From: Bacteroidales bacterium
Lineage (GTDB): Bacteria; Bacteroidota; Bacteroidia; Bacteroidales; WCHB1-69
Direction of reading: 5' to 3'
DNA length: 11,321 bases
NCBI GenBank assembly: GCA_023229985.1
Contig: JALNYF010000062.1
Span: forward strand, 1-11,321
The notes under the pieces are model-generated. The model did no database searches, was not told the DNA's origin, and saw only the letters and a list, made by a program, of their open reading frames with translations. A program made the position numbers and the translations under genes. Positions 1 through 7,174 of the stretch are shown piece after piece (within the stretch, counting starts at the first letter, position 1; the number at the start of each line of letters is the position of its first letter).

Positions 1-30
1 CAAAAAGAAAAAAGTGAAAAATTTTCTCAT
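1..30 (-). CDS. Start of a leftward gene, probable exported protein (partial)
   Basis: Read on the minus strand from the ATG at 30-28, the frame is open to the window edge and gives MRKFFTFFFL. A basic residue pair followed by a run of Phe, Thr and Leu is typical of the start of a signal peptide or a first membrane segment. A TAnnTTTG promoter element lies about 80 bases upstream on the same strand, and nothing else between the two could be the gene it serves. There is no clear Shine-Dalgarno sequence, as for most genes here. Only ten codons are visible, so the function is unknown and the call rests on the start codon, its composition and the promoter. Confidence 0.45.
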   Translation of the reverse strand, partial: MRKFFTFFFL

Positions 31-41
31 AGAATAAAGTT

Positions 42-87
42 AAAAAAAGAGAGCAAAATGGCTAATTATCAATAAAACAGTGCTCTC
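42..87 (-). terminator. Terminator-like hairpin in the leader of the left-edge gene
   Basis: On the minus strand, GAGAGCA (87 down to... 81 read as its complement) pairs perfectly with TGCTCTC (55-49), with a 25-base AT-rich loop. Seven T residues (48-42) follow directly. This is the form of an intrinsic terminator, but it lies between the promoter element at 117-110 and the start codon at 30. It would therefore sit in the 5' leader of that gene, about 12 bases before the ATG. On the plus strand no T-run follows, so it is not a plus-strand terminator. The long loop makes the stem only moderately stable. Confidence 0.45.
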
Positions 88-109
88 ATTTCTGTTCACA
101 AAGACGCGT

Positions 110-117
110 CAAATATA
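110..117 (-). promoter_or_regulatory. Promoter -7 element for the left-edge minus-strand gene
   Basis: The minus strand reads TATATTTG, a full match to the Bacteroidota TAnnTTTG element. Transcription would start near 103-105 and leave a leader of roughly 75 bases before the ATG at 30. No TTTG is seen at the usual 19-21 base distance upstream, so the -33 part is weak or absent. Confidence 0.5.
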
Positions 118-330
118 CAAAAAATTTATGTACATTCACAGCGATAAAATTTATTTTGATCAAAAAAATTTCATCGTTTTCTTGATCATTTCATCTTTAT
201 CAAACCATAAAGTTTATTATAATTTATTATATATCAATTACTTATAATAAAATGGCAGGATAATCCATTCACTTTTATCAATCTTTAAAAAAAATATTGA
301 GACAAAGTTCTTTTTGTATAAAAAAAGTTG
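118..330. other. AT-rich divergent regulatory region with palindrome and repeats
   Basis: This stretch separates the leftward promoter at 110-117 from the rpmE2 promoter at 331-338 and has no convincing open frame. It contains a 12-base perfect palindrome, TTTTGATCAAAA (154-165). It also has a second TTGATCA at 182-188. Each TTGATCA is followed by TTTCATC (169-175 and 189-195), with different spacing. These could be binding sites for a regulator of one or both flanking genes, but no known site is recognised. The rest is simple A/T-rich sequence. Confidence 0.4.
154..165. repeat. 12-bp perfect palindrome, possible operator
   Basis: TTTTGATCAAAA is fully self-complementary. Its core TTGATCA recurs at 182-188, 26 bases downstream. 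Because the surroundings are rich in A and T, part of the symmetry could be chance. The repeated GATC core in a divergent promoter region makes a regulator site plausible. Confidence 0.35.
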
Positions 331-338
331 TATTTTTG
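331..338 (+). promoter_or_regulatory. Promoter -7 element of rpmE2
   Basis: TATTTTTG matches TAnnTTTG and is followed by GC, as is common for this element. It ends 27 bases before the rpmE2 ATG, so the leader would be about 20 bases. The nearest upstream TTTG (313-316) is only 14 bases away instead of 19-21, so a clear -33 element is missing. Confidence 0.6.
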
Positions 339-365
339 CAGCCCGAAATTTAAAGAAACAAAATA

Positions 366-632
366 ATGAAAAAAGAGATTCATCCAAAAGATTACAGAAC
401 GGTTGTTTTTAAAGATATGTCCAATGAAACTGCGTTTTTGACAAAGTCAACCGTAAAAACGAAAGACACAATTGTATGGGAAGATGGTAAAGAATATCCG
501 TTAATTAAATTGGAAATTTCGAATACATCTCATCCATTTTTTACCGGAAAAATGAAATTGGTGGATACAGCAGGACGTGTGGATAAATTCCGCAACAAAT
601 ATGCAAAACATTCTACCCAAAAAGAAAATTAA
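366..632 (+). CDS. rpmE2: 50S ribosomal protein L31, type B (zinc-free form)
   Basis: The 88-residue product is a ribosomal protein of the large subunit that helps bridge it to the small subunit. It begins MKKEIHPKDY and has the conserved stretch ISNTSHPFFTG (about residues 51-61), then GRVDKFRNKY near the end (about 70-79), as in L31. The protein has no cysteine at all, so it lacks the zinc-binding CxxC pair of type A L31 and belongs to the longer, C-minus type B group, which in many bacteria can replace the zinc form. Whether this genome also has a zinc form is not visible. The gene has its own promoter and a terminator just after it. The only start that gives the conserved N-terminus is the ATG at 366. 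Confidence 0.95.
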   Translation: MKKEIHPKDYRTVVFKDMSNETAFLTKSTVKTKDTIVWEDGKEYPLIKLEISNTSHPFFTGKMKLVDTAGRVDKFRNKYAKHSTQKEN

Positions 633-645
633 TAAAATTTTTTTT

Positions 646-653
646 TATTTTTG
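646..653 (+). promoter_or_regulatory. Promoter-like -7 element just before the rpmE2 terminator
   Basis: TATTTTTG matches TAnnTTTG, 14 bases after the rpmE2 stop codon. A start site about 4-8 bases after it would fall at roughly 657-661, inside the left arm of the terminator hairpin. It would drive the glmU-like gene that starts at 707. No TTTG lies 19-21 bases upstream, and the T-rich setting raises the chance of a random match. Confidence 0.4.
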
Positions 654-655
654 CG

Positions 656-691
656 GAGGCTTTTTTTAATAAAAAAGAGCCTCTTTTTTTT
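656..691 (+). terminator. Intrinsic terminator after rpmE2
   Basis: GAGGCT (656-661) pairs with AGCCTC (678-683). The stem continues as T (662-667) against A (671-676), with one bulged G at 677 and a short A/T loop. Eight T residues (684-691) follow. It has the T-run only on the plus strand, so it serves rpmE2. The next gene begins only 15 bases later, so the hairpin also lies in any read-through leader of the glmU-like gene. Confidence 0.8.
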
Positions 692-706
692 AATTTTTTG
701 AAGAAT

Positions 707-1918
707 ATGAATCTTATTTTATTTGACAACGAAGCGCGAAATCACTTATTACCGTTTACTTTTACCCGACCGGCAACGGACATTCGTTGTGGAGTTCTTA
801 CGATTCGCGAAAAATGGGAAAAAAGACTTCACCTTTCCTCTTTTTCACTGACAGAAAACTATCTCCAAACAAAATTCCCTTTTCATTCGGACGATGACAA
901 TTTATTTGTGTTGGGAAATCTTCTGCCCAATAATGATTTGGTTCATGCTATTCAAGAATTGCAAAAAGGCGAGTTATTATTGGACTCCGACCAAACGCTG
1001 CTTGCACTCAGGTGCAACCAAGAAAATGCGCAAAACTTAAAACTGTCGGATTTATCATCGATAAATGCAACTTTTCCTTCTTTTTCTTCCATTTTTTATA
1101 AAAAAGAGATCACTATTCTGAAGCATACCTTTGATATTTTTCAATACAACGAGCAGGAAATCGGACTTGATTTTGAGATAATAACCCACGGGCGAAATTC
1201 TTGTCCGTTAGGAAAGAGCAATGTACTCATTGGTGAGGCGGACAAATTGTTTATTGAGGAAGGTGCCCAGATTGCGAATGCGACCTTGAACACTCGAACC
1301 GGTTATATATATATAGGTAAAGATGCGGAAGTGATGGAAGGCAGTATGATTCGGGGACCGTTTGCTTTATGTGAGCACTCCTCCACAAAGATGGGCGCGA
1401 AAATTTACGGAGCAACAACCATTGGTCCACACAGCAAAGTGGGTGGTGAATTAAGCAATGTCGTCATTTTCGGTTACAGCAACAAAGCACACGACGGTTT
1501 TTTAGGCAATTCTATTCTGGGGGAATGGTGCAATATTGGTGCCGACAGCAACGCTTCCAACCTCAAAAACAACTACTCCAACGTTCGTTTATGGGACTAT
1601 GGCGAGCAAAAAAAGATAGATACCGGATTACAATTCTGCGGGTTGATAATGGGCGACCATTCCAAATGCGGAATCAACACTATGTTTAATACGGGAACCG
1701 TAATCGGAGTATTTGCAGCTCTTTTTGGGGGTGATTACCACCACACTTTTGTTCCCTCTTTCTCTTTCGGAAATCCTGCCAGCGGCTATGAGCCATACAA
1801 CTTTGACAAAGCCATTCAAACTGCCCAACGTGTTTTTCACAGAAGAAATAAAAATTTAGACGAAACTGAACAAAATATCCTTCGCAAAGTTTACGATAAT
1901 ACATTTGGTAAAGATTGA
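707..1918 (+). CDS. GlmU-like sugar nucleotidyltransferase / acetyltransferase of Bacteroidota type
   Basis: Probable bifunctional enzyme making UDP-N-acetylglucosamine, the precursor of peptidoglycan and LPS, in the cytoplasm. With the ATG at 707 it has 403 residues. The N-terminal half carries the family's opening pattern, FDN then LLPFTFTRPATDIR (14-27) and LTIREKW (31-37), in place of the usual GlmU uridyltransferase signature. From about residue 170 to 340 there is a left-handed beta-helix of hexapeptide repeats (IYIGKDAEV, IYGATTIG, KVGG). The segment KAHDGFLGNSILG (260-272) then NIGADSNASN (276-285) lines up with the acetyltransferase active site of GlmU, with His262 as the likely catalytic base. 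A TTG three codons upstream (698) is possible but less likely, since the family starts close to the ILFD motif. It leads a tight cluster with lon and maf. Substrate is inferred from family. Confidence 0.85.
   Translation: MNLILFDNEARNHLLPFTFTRPATDIRCGVLTIREKWEKRLHLSSFSLTENYLQTKFPFHSDDDNLFVLGNLLPNNDLVHAIQELQKGELLLDSDQTLLALRCNQENAQNLKLSDLSSINATFPSFSSIFYKKEITILKHTFDIFQYNEQEIGLDFEIITHGRNSCPLGKSNVLIGEADKLFIEEGAQIANATLNTRTGYIYIGKDAEVMEGSMIRGPFALCEHSSTKMGAKIYGATTIGPHSKVGGELSNVVIFGYSNKAHDGFLGNSILGEWCNIGADSNASNLKNNYSNVRLWDYGEQKKIDTGLQFCGLIMGDHSKCGINTMFNTGTVIGVFAALFGGDYHHTFVPSFSFGNPASGYEPYNFDKAIQTAQRVFHRRNKNLDETEQNILRKVYDNTFGKD
1900..1907 (+). promoter_or_regulatory. Possible internal promoter element ahead of lon
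   Basis: TACATTTG matches TAnnTTTG, inside the last codons of the glmU-like gene and 23 bases before the lon ATG. No -33 TTTG is found at the right distance. A chance match inside coding sequence is quite possible, but the position is right for a separate lon start. Confidence 0.25.
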
Positions 1919-1930
1919 AAGATTGAAATA

Positions 1931-4357
1931 ATGAAAAGAATGAAAAACGAAATTTCACTTAACGACTTGATAAACAACGAATCAAATTTTATTCCTCTTT
2001 TTTCGAGTGATGATGAAGAGAAGTTGTTTAATGAAGTGGTTCCCGATACAATAGCTCTTTTGCCGCTCCGCAATACCGTTTTATATCCTGGGATTGTCAT
2101 TCCCATTACAGTTGGACGGTCTAAATCTATCCGATTAGCGCAAGAATATGCCCATAATGACCTTCCCATCGGAGTAATTACACAGCGATCCGACGATGTT
2201 GAAGAACCGCAATTAAGTGACCTCTATCCTGTTGGCACGATGGCACGCATTTTAAAATATGTTGCCATGCCCGATGGGAATGTTACCATTATTGTTCAAG
2301 GGATTAAACGTTTTTCATTGATTGATTTGGTTCAAACGGAGCCGTTCCTTCGCGCATCCATTGCGGAATTTTACTGCGATGACTACGAAAAGACGAGACA
2401 ACCGAACAAAATTTTCAAGGCTTTAATCAGTTCCGTGCGCGATTTGGCAACGAACATGATTAAACTTTCGTCACAAATCCCCAATGAAGCCATTTTTGCC
2501 GTTAAGAATATTGAAAGTCCCGGATTTCTTATCCATTTTATTGCCTCTAACCTTCCCCTTATCGTTGAGCAAAAACAAACACTGCTGAATGTTCCGGAGA
2601 TAGAAACGCGCGCGCGAATGGTTCTTCGCTCCCTTAACAACGAAATCCAATTATTGGAATTAAAAGCGCAAATTCAGAATAAGTCAAAGCAAGAAATTGA
2701 CCGCCAACAACGTGAATACTACCTGAACGAGCAAATTAAGACCATTCAGAAAGAGTTAGGAGAATCGCCCACGGAACAAGCTTTCGAGGAAATCAAGAAG
2801 AAAGCCATCAACAAGAAATGGGGAAAAGAGGTACAAGCCGTCTTTGATAAAGAACTCCAGAAACTACAACGCACCAATTCCATGTCACCGGATTTCTCAA
2901 TACAGGTGAACTACTTGGAATTGATGGTTGAACTGCCTTGGAATGAATTTACGGAAGATGATTTTGATTTGAAAAAGGCACGCAATATTTTAGATAAAGA
3001 GCACTTTGGCTTGGACAAAGTAAAACAAAGAATTATAGAATATATTGCTGTTTTGAAGCTCAAAAAAGACATGAAATCTCCGATTTTATGTCTGGTGGGA
3101 CCTCCGGGGGTCGGTAAAACTTCTCTGGGACGTTCCATTGCCAATGCGTTGAAACGGAAATATGTTCGGATTTCATTAGGGGGTTTGCGCGATGAGTCCG
3201 AAATTCGCGGACACCGCAAAACCTATATCGGAGCCATGCCCGGCAGAATCATCCAAAGCATGAAAAAAGTCGGCTCTTCCAATCCTGTATTTGTCTTAGA
3301 CGAAATCGATAAAGTATTGGGAATGACCGTGCAAGGAGACCCATCAGCCGCACTGCTGGAAGTACTTGACCCCGAACAAAACATATCATTTTACGATAAC
3401 TATCTGGAAGTTGGTTACGATTTATCCAAAGTCTTGTTCATCGCCACTGCCAACAGTCTGAACGAAATTCCTCACGCGCTGCTCGACAGAATGGAAGTAA
3501 TTGATATTTCCGGCTATTTTATTGAAGAAAAGATTAACATTGCCAAGAAGCATCTTGTTCCTAAACAATTAAAAGAGAATGGGTTAAAAAGATCTGATTT
3601 ATTATTCAGCGATAAGATATTAGAGAGTATCATCAGTGATTACACGCGCGAATCGGGGGTTCGTAATTTGGAACGCACCATCGCGAAAATCATTCGCCAT
3701 CGCGCAGCACTTTTGGTTCAAGATGGGACAATGGAGAAACGGATAACGCAAGACGATTTGACCAAAATATTGGGAGCTCCCATTTTCCAGAAAGAGCGTT
3801 CACTTGACAGCAACCTTTGCGGAATTGCGACGGGTTTGGCGTGGACTTCTGTCGGTGGCGAAATTCTTTTCATTGAATCAGTGATCAGCGAAGGGAAGGG
3901 CAACCTGACCATCACCGGAAACTTAGGAAATGTAATGAAGGAATCGGCGACGATAGCTTTTGAGTTTTTGAAGTCGCATGCCGAAGATTACGGCATTGAT
4001 GCCAAAATTTTCCAAGAGAAAAACATCCACATTCACGTGCCGGAAGGGGCAACGCCTAAAGACGGACCTTCTGCCGGAATTACCCTTCTCGCTGCCATTA
4101 TTTCCTCTTTTACCAAACGTAAAATTCGCGAAAAAATCGCTATGACGGGCGAAATAACCCTCCGCGGAAAATTATTGCCGGTCGGCGGACTCAATGAAAA
4201 AGTGCTGGCAGCAAAACGCGCCGGCATCTACGACATCGTCCTTTCTGCCGAAAATAAAAAAGACATTGACGACCTCAACAAGGATTATATCCATGATATG
4301 AATTTTCACTATTTTTCCTATATGCGAGATGCTATTGACTATATCGTACTAAAATAA
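1931..4357 (+). CDS. lon: ATP-dependent protease Lon (LonA)
   Basis: The 808-residue product degrades misfolded and regulatory proteins in the cytoplasm, as a hexameric ring driven by ATP. An N-terminal substrate-binding LON domain (about 39-235, starting IALLPLRNTVLYPG) is followed by a coiled linker (about 240-320). The AAA+ module has Walker A GPPGVGKT (390-397), Walker B VFVLDEID (453-460), sensor-1 Asn508 and the sensor-2 Arg in SGVRNLER (Arg578). The C-terminal protease domain carries DGPSAG (711-716) with catalytic Ser714, and Lys757 in GGLNEKVLAAKRAG, 43 residues later as in E. coli Lon. All key residues are present. Length is normal for LonA. A second in-frame ATG at 1940 could also be used. 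The gene starts 12 bases after the glmU-like gene and its stop overlaps maf, so it lies within an operon. No heat-shock site was seen. Confidence 0.97.
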   Translation: MKRMKNEISLNDLINNESNFIPLFSSDDEEKLFNEVVPDTIALLPLRNTVLYPGIVIPITVGRSKSIRLAQEYAHNDLPIGVITQRSDDVEEPQLSDLYPVGTMARILKYVAMPDGNVTIIVQGIKRFSLIDLVQTEPFLRASIAEFYCDDYEKTRQPNKIFKALISSVRDLATNMIKLSSQIPNEAIFAVKNIESPGFLIHFIASNLPLIVEQKQTLLNVPEIETRARMVLRSLNNEIQLLELKAQIQNKSKQEIDRQQREYYLNEQIKTIQKELGESPTEQAFEEIKKKAINKKWGKEVQAVFDKELQKLQRTNSMSPDFSIQVNYLELMVELPWNEFTEDDFDLKKARNILDKEHFGLDKVKQRIIEYIAVLKLKKDMKSPILCLVGPPGVGKTSLGRSIANALKRKYVRISLGGLRDESEIRGHRKTYIGAMPGRIIQSMKKVGSSNPVFVLDEIDKVLGMTVQGDPSAALLEVLDPEQNISFYDNYLEVGYDLSKVLFIATANSLNEIPHALLDRMEVIDISGYFIEEKINIAKKHLVPKQLKENGLKRSDLLFSDKILESIISDYTRESGVRNLERTIAKIIRHRAALLVQDGTMEKRITQDDLTKILGAPIFQKERSLDSNLCGIATGLAWTSVGGEILFIESVISEGKGNLTITGNLGNVMKESATIAFEFLKSHAEDYGIDAKIFQEKNIHIHVPEGATPKDGPSAGITLLAAIISSFTKRKIREKIAMTGEITLRGKLLPVGGLNEKVLAAKRAGIYDIVLSAENKKDIDDLNKDYIHDMNFHYFSYMRDAIDYIVLK

Positions 4358-4953
4358 TGTTATTAGAAGATTTAAAACACCACCCTATATATTTAGCGTC
4401 CAAATCACCCAGACGCCAAGAGCTGCTTCGCGGCATGGGCTTCAATTTTGAAGTAATGCCTACCGATGTGCCGGAGATTTATCCAGCTGACTTACCCCCC
4501 GAACAAGTAGTTGAATACTTGTCAAAACTCAAATTATCTACCCTTGACTTTGCAAAATTTCCGAATGACAGCATCTTTATTGCATGCGACACCATTGTGG
4601 TATTAGGAAATAAGATTATTGAAAAACCGAATGATGCTGCAGACGCACTGCGCATGTTGCACGAATTGACTGACAACGAGCATACTGTCATGAGCGGCTT
4701 GACTGTTGCTACACAACACCATCAAGAAACCTGCCACAAAAAAACAAAAGTTCGCTTTAAGAAATTTACGGATGAGGAGTTGGAGTATTATGTCAAAAAC
4801 TATATGCCGCTTGACAAAGCCGGTGCTTACGGTGTTCAGGAGTGGATTGGCTACGTAGGAATTGATTATATTGAAGGCTCTTTTTACAACGTGATGGGAT
4901 TGCCCACGAAACTGCTTTGGGACATGTTGTCACGAGTTCCGCTAAAAAGATAG
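4357..4953 (+). CDS. maf: Maf-family nucleotide pyrophosphatase (dTTP/UTP type)
   Basis: The 198-residue product probably hydrolyses non-canonical or pyrimidine nucleoside triphosphates to monophosphates and pyrophosphate. Maf proteins are also linked to arrest of septum formation. Visible motifs are LASKSPRRQELL (13-24), which binds the triphosphate; ACDTIV (76-81) with the likely catalytic Asp78; DKAGAYGVQ (153-161); and IEGSFYNVMGLP (172-183). The combination of SPRR, AGAYGVQ and GSFYNVMGLP fits the YhdE-like dTTPase/UTPase group better than the 7-methyl-GTP group, although that split is by inference. The start ATG shares its A with the lon stop (TAATG), which suggests translational coupling to lon. 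The length is ordinary for the family. No clear terminator follows, only T-rich sequence. Confidence 0.92.
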   Translation: MLLEDLKHHPIYLASKSPRRQELLRGMGFNFEVMPTDVPEIYPADLPPEQVVEYLSKLKLSTLDFAKFPNDSIFIACDTIVVLGNKIIEKPNDAADALRMLHELTDNEHTVMSGLTVATQHHQETCHKKTKVRFKKFTDEELEYYVKNYMPLDKAGAYGVQEWIGYVGIDYIEGSFYNVMGLPTKLLWDMLSRVPLKR

Positions 4954-4992
4954 TTCCCTAATTTTATTTCTTTTATTTTTTTACAAAACGAA

Positions 4993-5023
4993 TTTGCCAA
5001 TTTGTGAAAAACATGTAATTTTG
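4993..5023 (+). promoter_or_regulatory. Promoter of the OPT transporter gene
   Basis: TTTG (4993-4996) is followed after 19 bases by TAATTTTG (5016-5023). Both elements and the spacing match the Bacteroidota -33/-7 consensus. Transcription would begin near 5028-5030, about 35 bases before the ATG at 5064. This is the best complete promoter in the window and it separates the transporter from the upstream cluster. Confidence 0.7.
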
Positions 5024-5063
5024 TCCTTTCAAAAAAAGAATACTAATTACAAAATCAAATTTT

Positions 5064-7070
5064 ATGGAATTACCAAAAAATGAAATGCCTCAACAGGAAG
5101 AGAATGAGGTAAAAATGCCGGATAATGCTTATTCCGAGCTAAAAAATGGGGAAACGTACAAGCCCATCTTAATCTCAGACAAGAAGTATCCTGAGATTAA
5201 TGCGTGGACGGTTACTTGGGGAATTTTAATGGCAATTATTTTTTCGGCTGCCACTGCTTATTCCGGTTTACGTTTTGGGCAGGTATTTGAAGCTGCCATT
5301 CCGATTGCGATTATTGCTGTGGGTGCCTCAACCATTGCCAAACGGAAAAGTGCTTTATCAGAAAACGTTATCATTCAATCAATTGGAGCAAGTTCAGGGG
5401 TAATTGTTGCCGGTGCCATTTTTACCTTACCGGCAATATACATCATTCAGGAAAAGAATCCGGGCATTGCCTTGGACGTTAACTTTCTGCAAATCTTCTT
5501 AGCCTCTCTTTTTGGAGGTTTCTTGGGCATTTTATTCCTGATTCCGTTCAGAAAATATTTTGTTTCCGACATGCACGGGAAATATCCATTCCCCGAAGCT
5601 ACTGCCACCACCGAAATTATTGTATCGGGTGCCAAGGGCGGAAATCAACTTAAATTATTATTAATAAGTGGTTTAATTGGAGGTTTGTATGACTTTTTTA
5701 TGTCCACTTTCAAGTTTTGGTCAGAAACCATTTCCTCAACGATGTGCAATTTTGGGGCTAAAATAGCATCAACCCATAAGTTTGTATTCGATATGAGCGG
5801 AAGTGCGATTTTATTGGGTACCGGTTATCTGATTGGATTAAAATATGCCATGGTTATCTGTGCCGGTTCATTTTTATCTTGGTGGTTCATCGTTCCGCTA
5901 TTAGGACAATACGGGATAACCGAAGCGGGAGTATTGATGAATACGATGGAACCGGGCGTAATTTTCAAAGATTTTGTCAGATACATCGGCATTGGCGGTA
6001 TTGCTATGGCAGGCATTTTAGGAGTTATCAAATCTGCCGGCGTTATCAAAACATCTTTTGGTACCATTTTTAGAAAGAATACGAATGTAAGCAGTGAAGA
6101 GCAACAAATCATTAGAACACAACGCGATATATCCATGAAGATTATTCTTTTCGGATTGCTTGGGGTTCTTGTTTTGATGTCCATCTTCTTCTTTTTCGGA
6201 GGAATGAATATGAGTTTTACGCAAGTATTGGTGGGCATTCTTGTCGTGTTTGCCTTTGCATTCTTATTTACAACCGTTGCTGCCACAGCCATTGCCACAG
6301 TCGGAACCAACCCTGTTTCCGGCATGACCATGATGACATTGATTTTGTCTTCATTTATTCTGTCGGCAGTTGGATTGAGCGGCGGCACCGGCATTATCAC
6401 GGCATTGATCGTTGGAGGTATTGTTTGCTCGGCATTAGCTATGGCAGGTGGTTTTATTACGGATTTAAAAATCGGTTATTGGATTGGAACATCTCCATAT
6501 AAACAACAATCACTCAAATTCTTAGGCACTTTTGTATCTGCATTGACCGTAGGCGGAGTCATTATTATTTTATCAAAAACTTATGGTTATACAGGTAATG
6601 ATGCGTTAGTGGCACCGCAAGCCAATGCCATGGCAGCTATCATTGAACCGTTGATGTTTGGCGGAAGTACCCCGTGGTTATTGTACATCATTGGTGCTAT
6701 TTTGGCACTTCTGTTAGATAGAATCGGCATACCGGCATTAGCTTTCTCGTTAGGAATGTTCATTCCATTGCAGTTAAATATTCCGTTGCTATTCGGTGGT
6801 GCCATCGCTTGGTTCGTTGGTTCAAGAAACAAATCAGAGGAAATCAACAAGAAAAGAAAAGAAAAAGGAACGCTGTTGGCTTCCGGTTTATTAGCCGGTG
6901 CTGCCATTATGGGCGTCGTGAGTGCGATTTTGAGATACTTTGATGTCAATATGTCAATGCCTGAAACATGGATAGCTTCTCCGGCATTTAGCATATTGGC
7001 GATCATCATGTTTGTAGCACTTTGCACCTATCTTATCCTTCACTCTATCAAACTGAAAAAAGAAGAATAA
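5064..7070 (+). CDS. OPT-family oligopeptide transporter
   Basis: A 668-residue inner-membrane protein of the OPT (oligopeptide transporter) family, prokaryotic branch, which takes up small peptides or metal chelates, probably with protons. After a hydrophilic N-terminus of about 46 residues come many hydrophobic segments, about fifteen by eye (first near 48-66, last near 641-661). Family features are TAYSGLRFGQVFEAAIP (64-80), the loop SDMHGKYPFPEATATTE (168-184), NPVSGMT (416-422) between two membrane spans, and DLKIGYWIGTSPYKQQ (467-482). A cytoplasmic loop rich in charge lies at about 335-358, and another at 588-602. The length fits the family. It has its own promoter and is the only gene of its transcript, unless hsp20 is reached by read-through. 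The substrate cannot be told from sequence; peptide uptake is the family default. Confidence 0.88.
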   Translation: MELPKNEMPQQEENEVKMPDNAYSELKNGETYKPILISDKKYPEINAWTVTWGILMAIIFSAATAYSGLRFGQVFEAAIPIAIIAVGASTIAKRKSALSENVIIQSIGASSGVIVAGAIFTLPAIYIIQEKNPGIALDVNFLQIFLASLFGGFLGILFLIPFRKYFVSDMHGKYPFPEATATTEIIVSGAKGGNQLKLLLISGLIGGLYDFFMSTFKFWSETISSTMCNFGAKIASTHKFVFDMSGSAILLGTGYLIGLKYAMVICAGSFLSWWFIVPLLGQYGITEAGVLMNTMEPGVIFKDFVRYIGIGGIAMAGILGVIKSAGVIKTSFGTIFRKNTNVSSEEQQIIRTQRDISMKIILFGLLGVLVLMSIFFFFGGMNMSFTQVLVGILVVFAFAFLFTTVAATAIATVGTNPVSGMTMMTLILSSFILSAVGLSGGTGIITALIVGGIVCSALAMAGGFITDLKIGYWIGTSPYKQQSLKFLGTFVSALTVGGVIIILSKTYGYTGNDALVAPQANAMAAIIEPLMFGGSTPWLLYIIGAILALLLDRIGIPALAFSLGMFIPLQLNIPLLFGGAIAWFVGSRNKSEEINKKRKEKGTLLASGLLAGAAIMGVVSAILRYFDVNMSMPETWIASPAFSILAIIMFVALCTYLILHSIKLKKEE

Positions 7071-7072
7071 CC

Positions 7073-7085
7073 TGACAATTTGTCA
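7073..7085. promoter_or_regulatory. Perfect palindrome, possible operator of hsp20
   Basis: TGACAA-T-TTGTCA is a perfect inverted repeat with 6-bp arms and a 1-base centre. It starts two bases after the stop codon of the transporter gene and covers the TTTG (7079-7082) that would be the -33 element of hsp20. That position suits a repressor or activator site. It does not match CIRCE or the HAIR element, and I do not recognise its regulator. Confidence 0.45.
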
Positions 7086-7111
7086 TATTTTTGAGTTTGG
7101 AATATCTTTTG
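7079..7111 (+). promoter_or_regulatory. Promoter region of hsp20
   Basis: TTTG (7079-7082) is followed after 20 bases by TATCTTTTGC (7103-7112), which is the -7 element with one extra T. A second, perfect match, TATTTTTG (7086-7093), lies between them but lacks a -33 partner. Either would start transcription 70-90 bases before the ATG at 7189, so the leader is fairly long. Which one is used cannot be decided from sequence. Confidence 0.5.
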
Positions 7112-7174
7112 CATTGTCTGTTGCGAATCAGTCAAAAAAAATAAAAGATTCAAATACAAACAATTAAAAAAAAT

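Noticed and set aside
4954..4982. Terminator after maf
   Set aside because: The stretch is T-rich but has no GC-containing stem, so it cannot be called an intrinsic terminator.
5825..6400. Long open frame (191 codons) on the minus strand inside the OPT gene
   Set aside because: It lies fully opposite a strong membrane-protein gene, has no promoter or start signal, and its Ile/Met/Pro-rich composition is what the opposite strand of hydrophobic codons gives.
6587..7027. Open frame of 146 codons on the minus strand inside the OPT gene
   Set aside because: Same reason: it mirrors the hydrophobic coding strand and shows no known domain.
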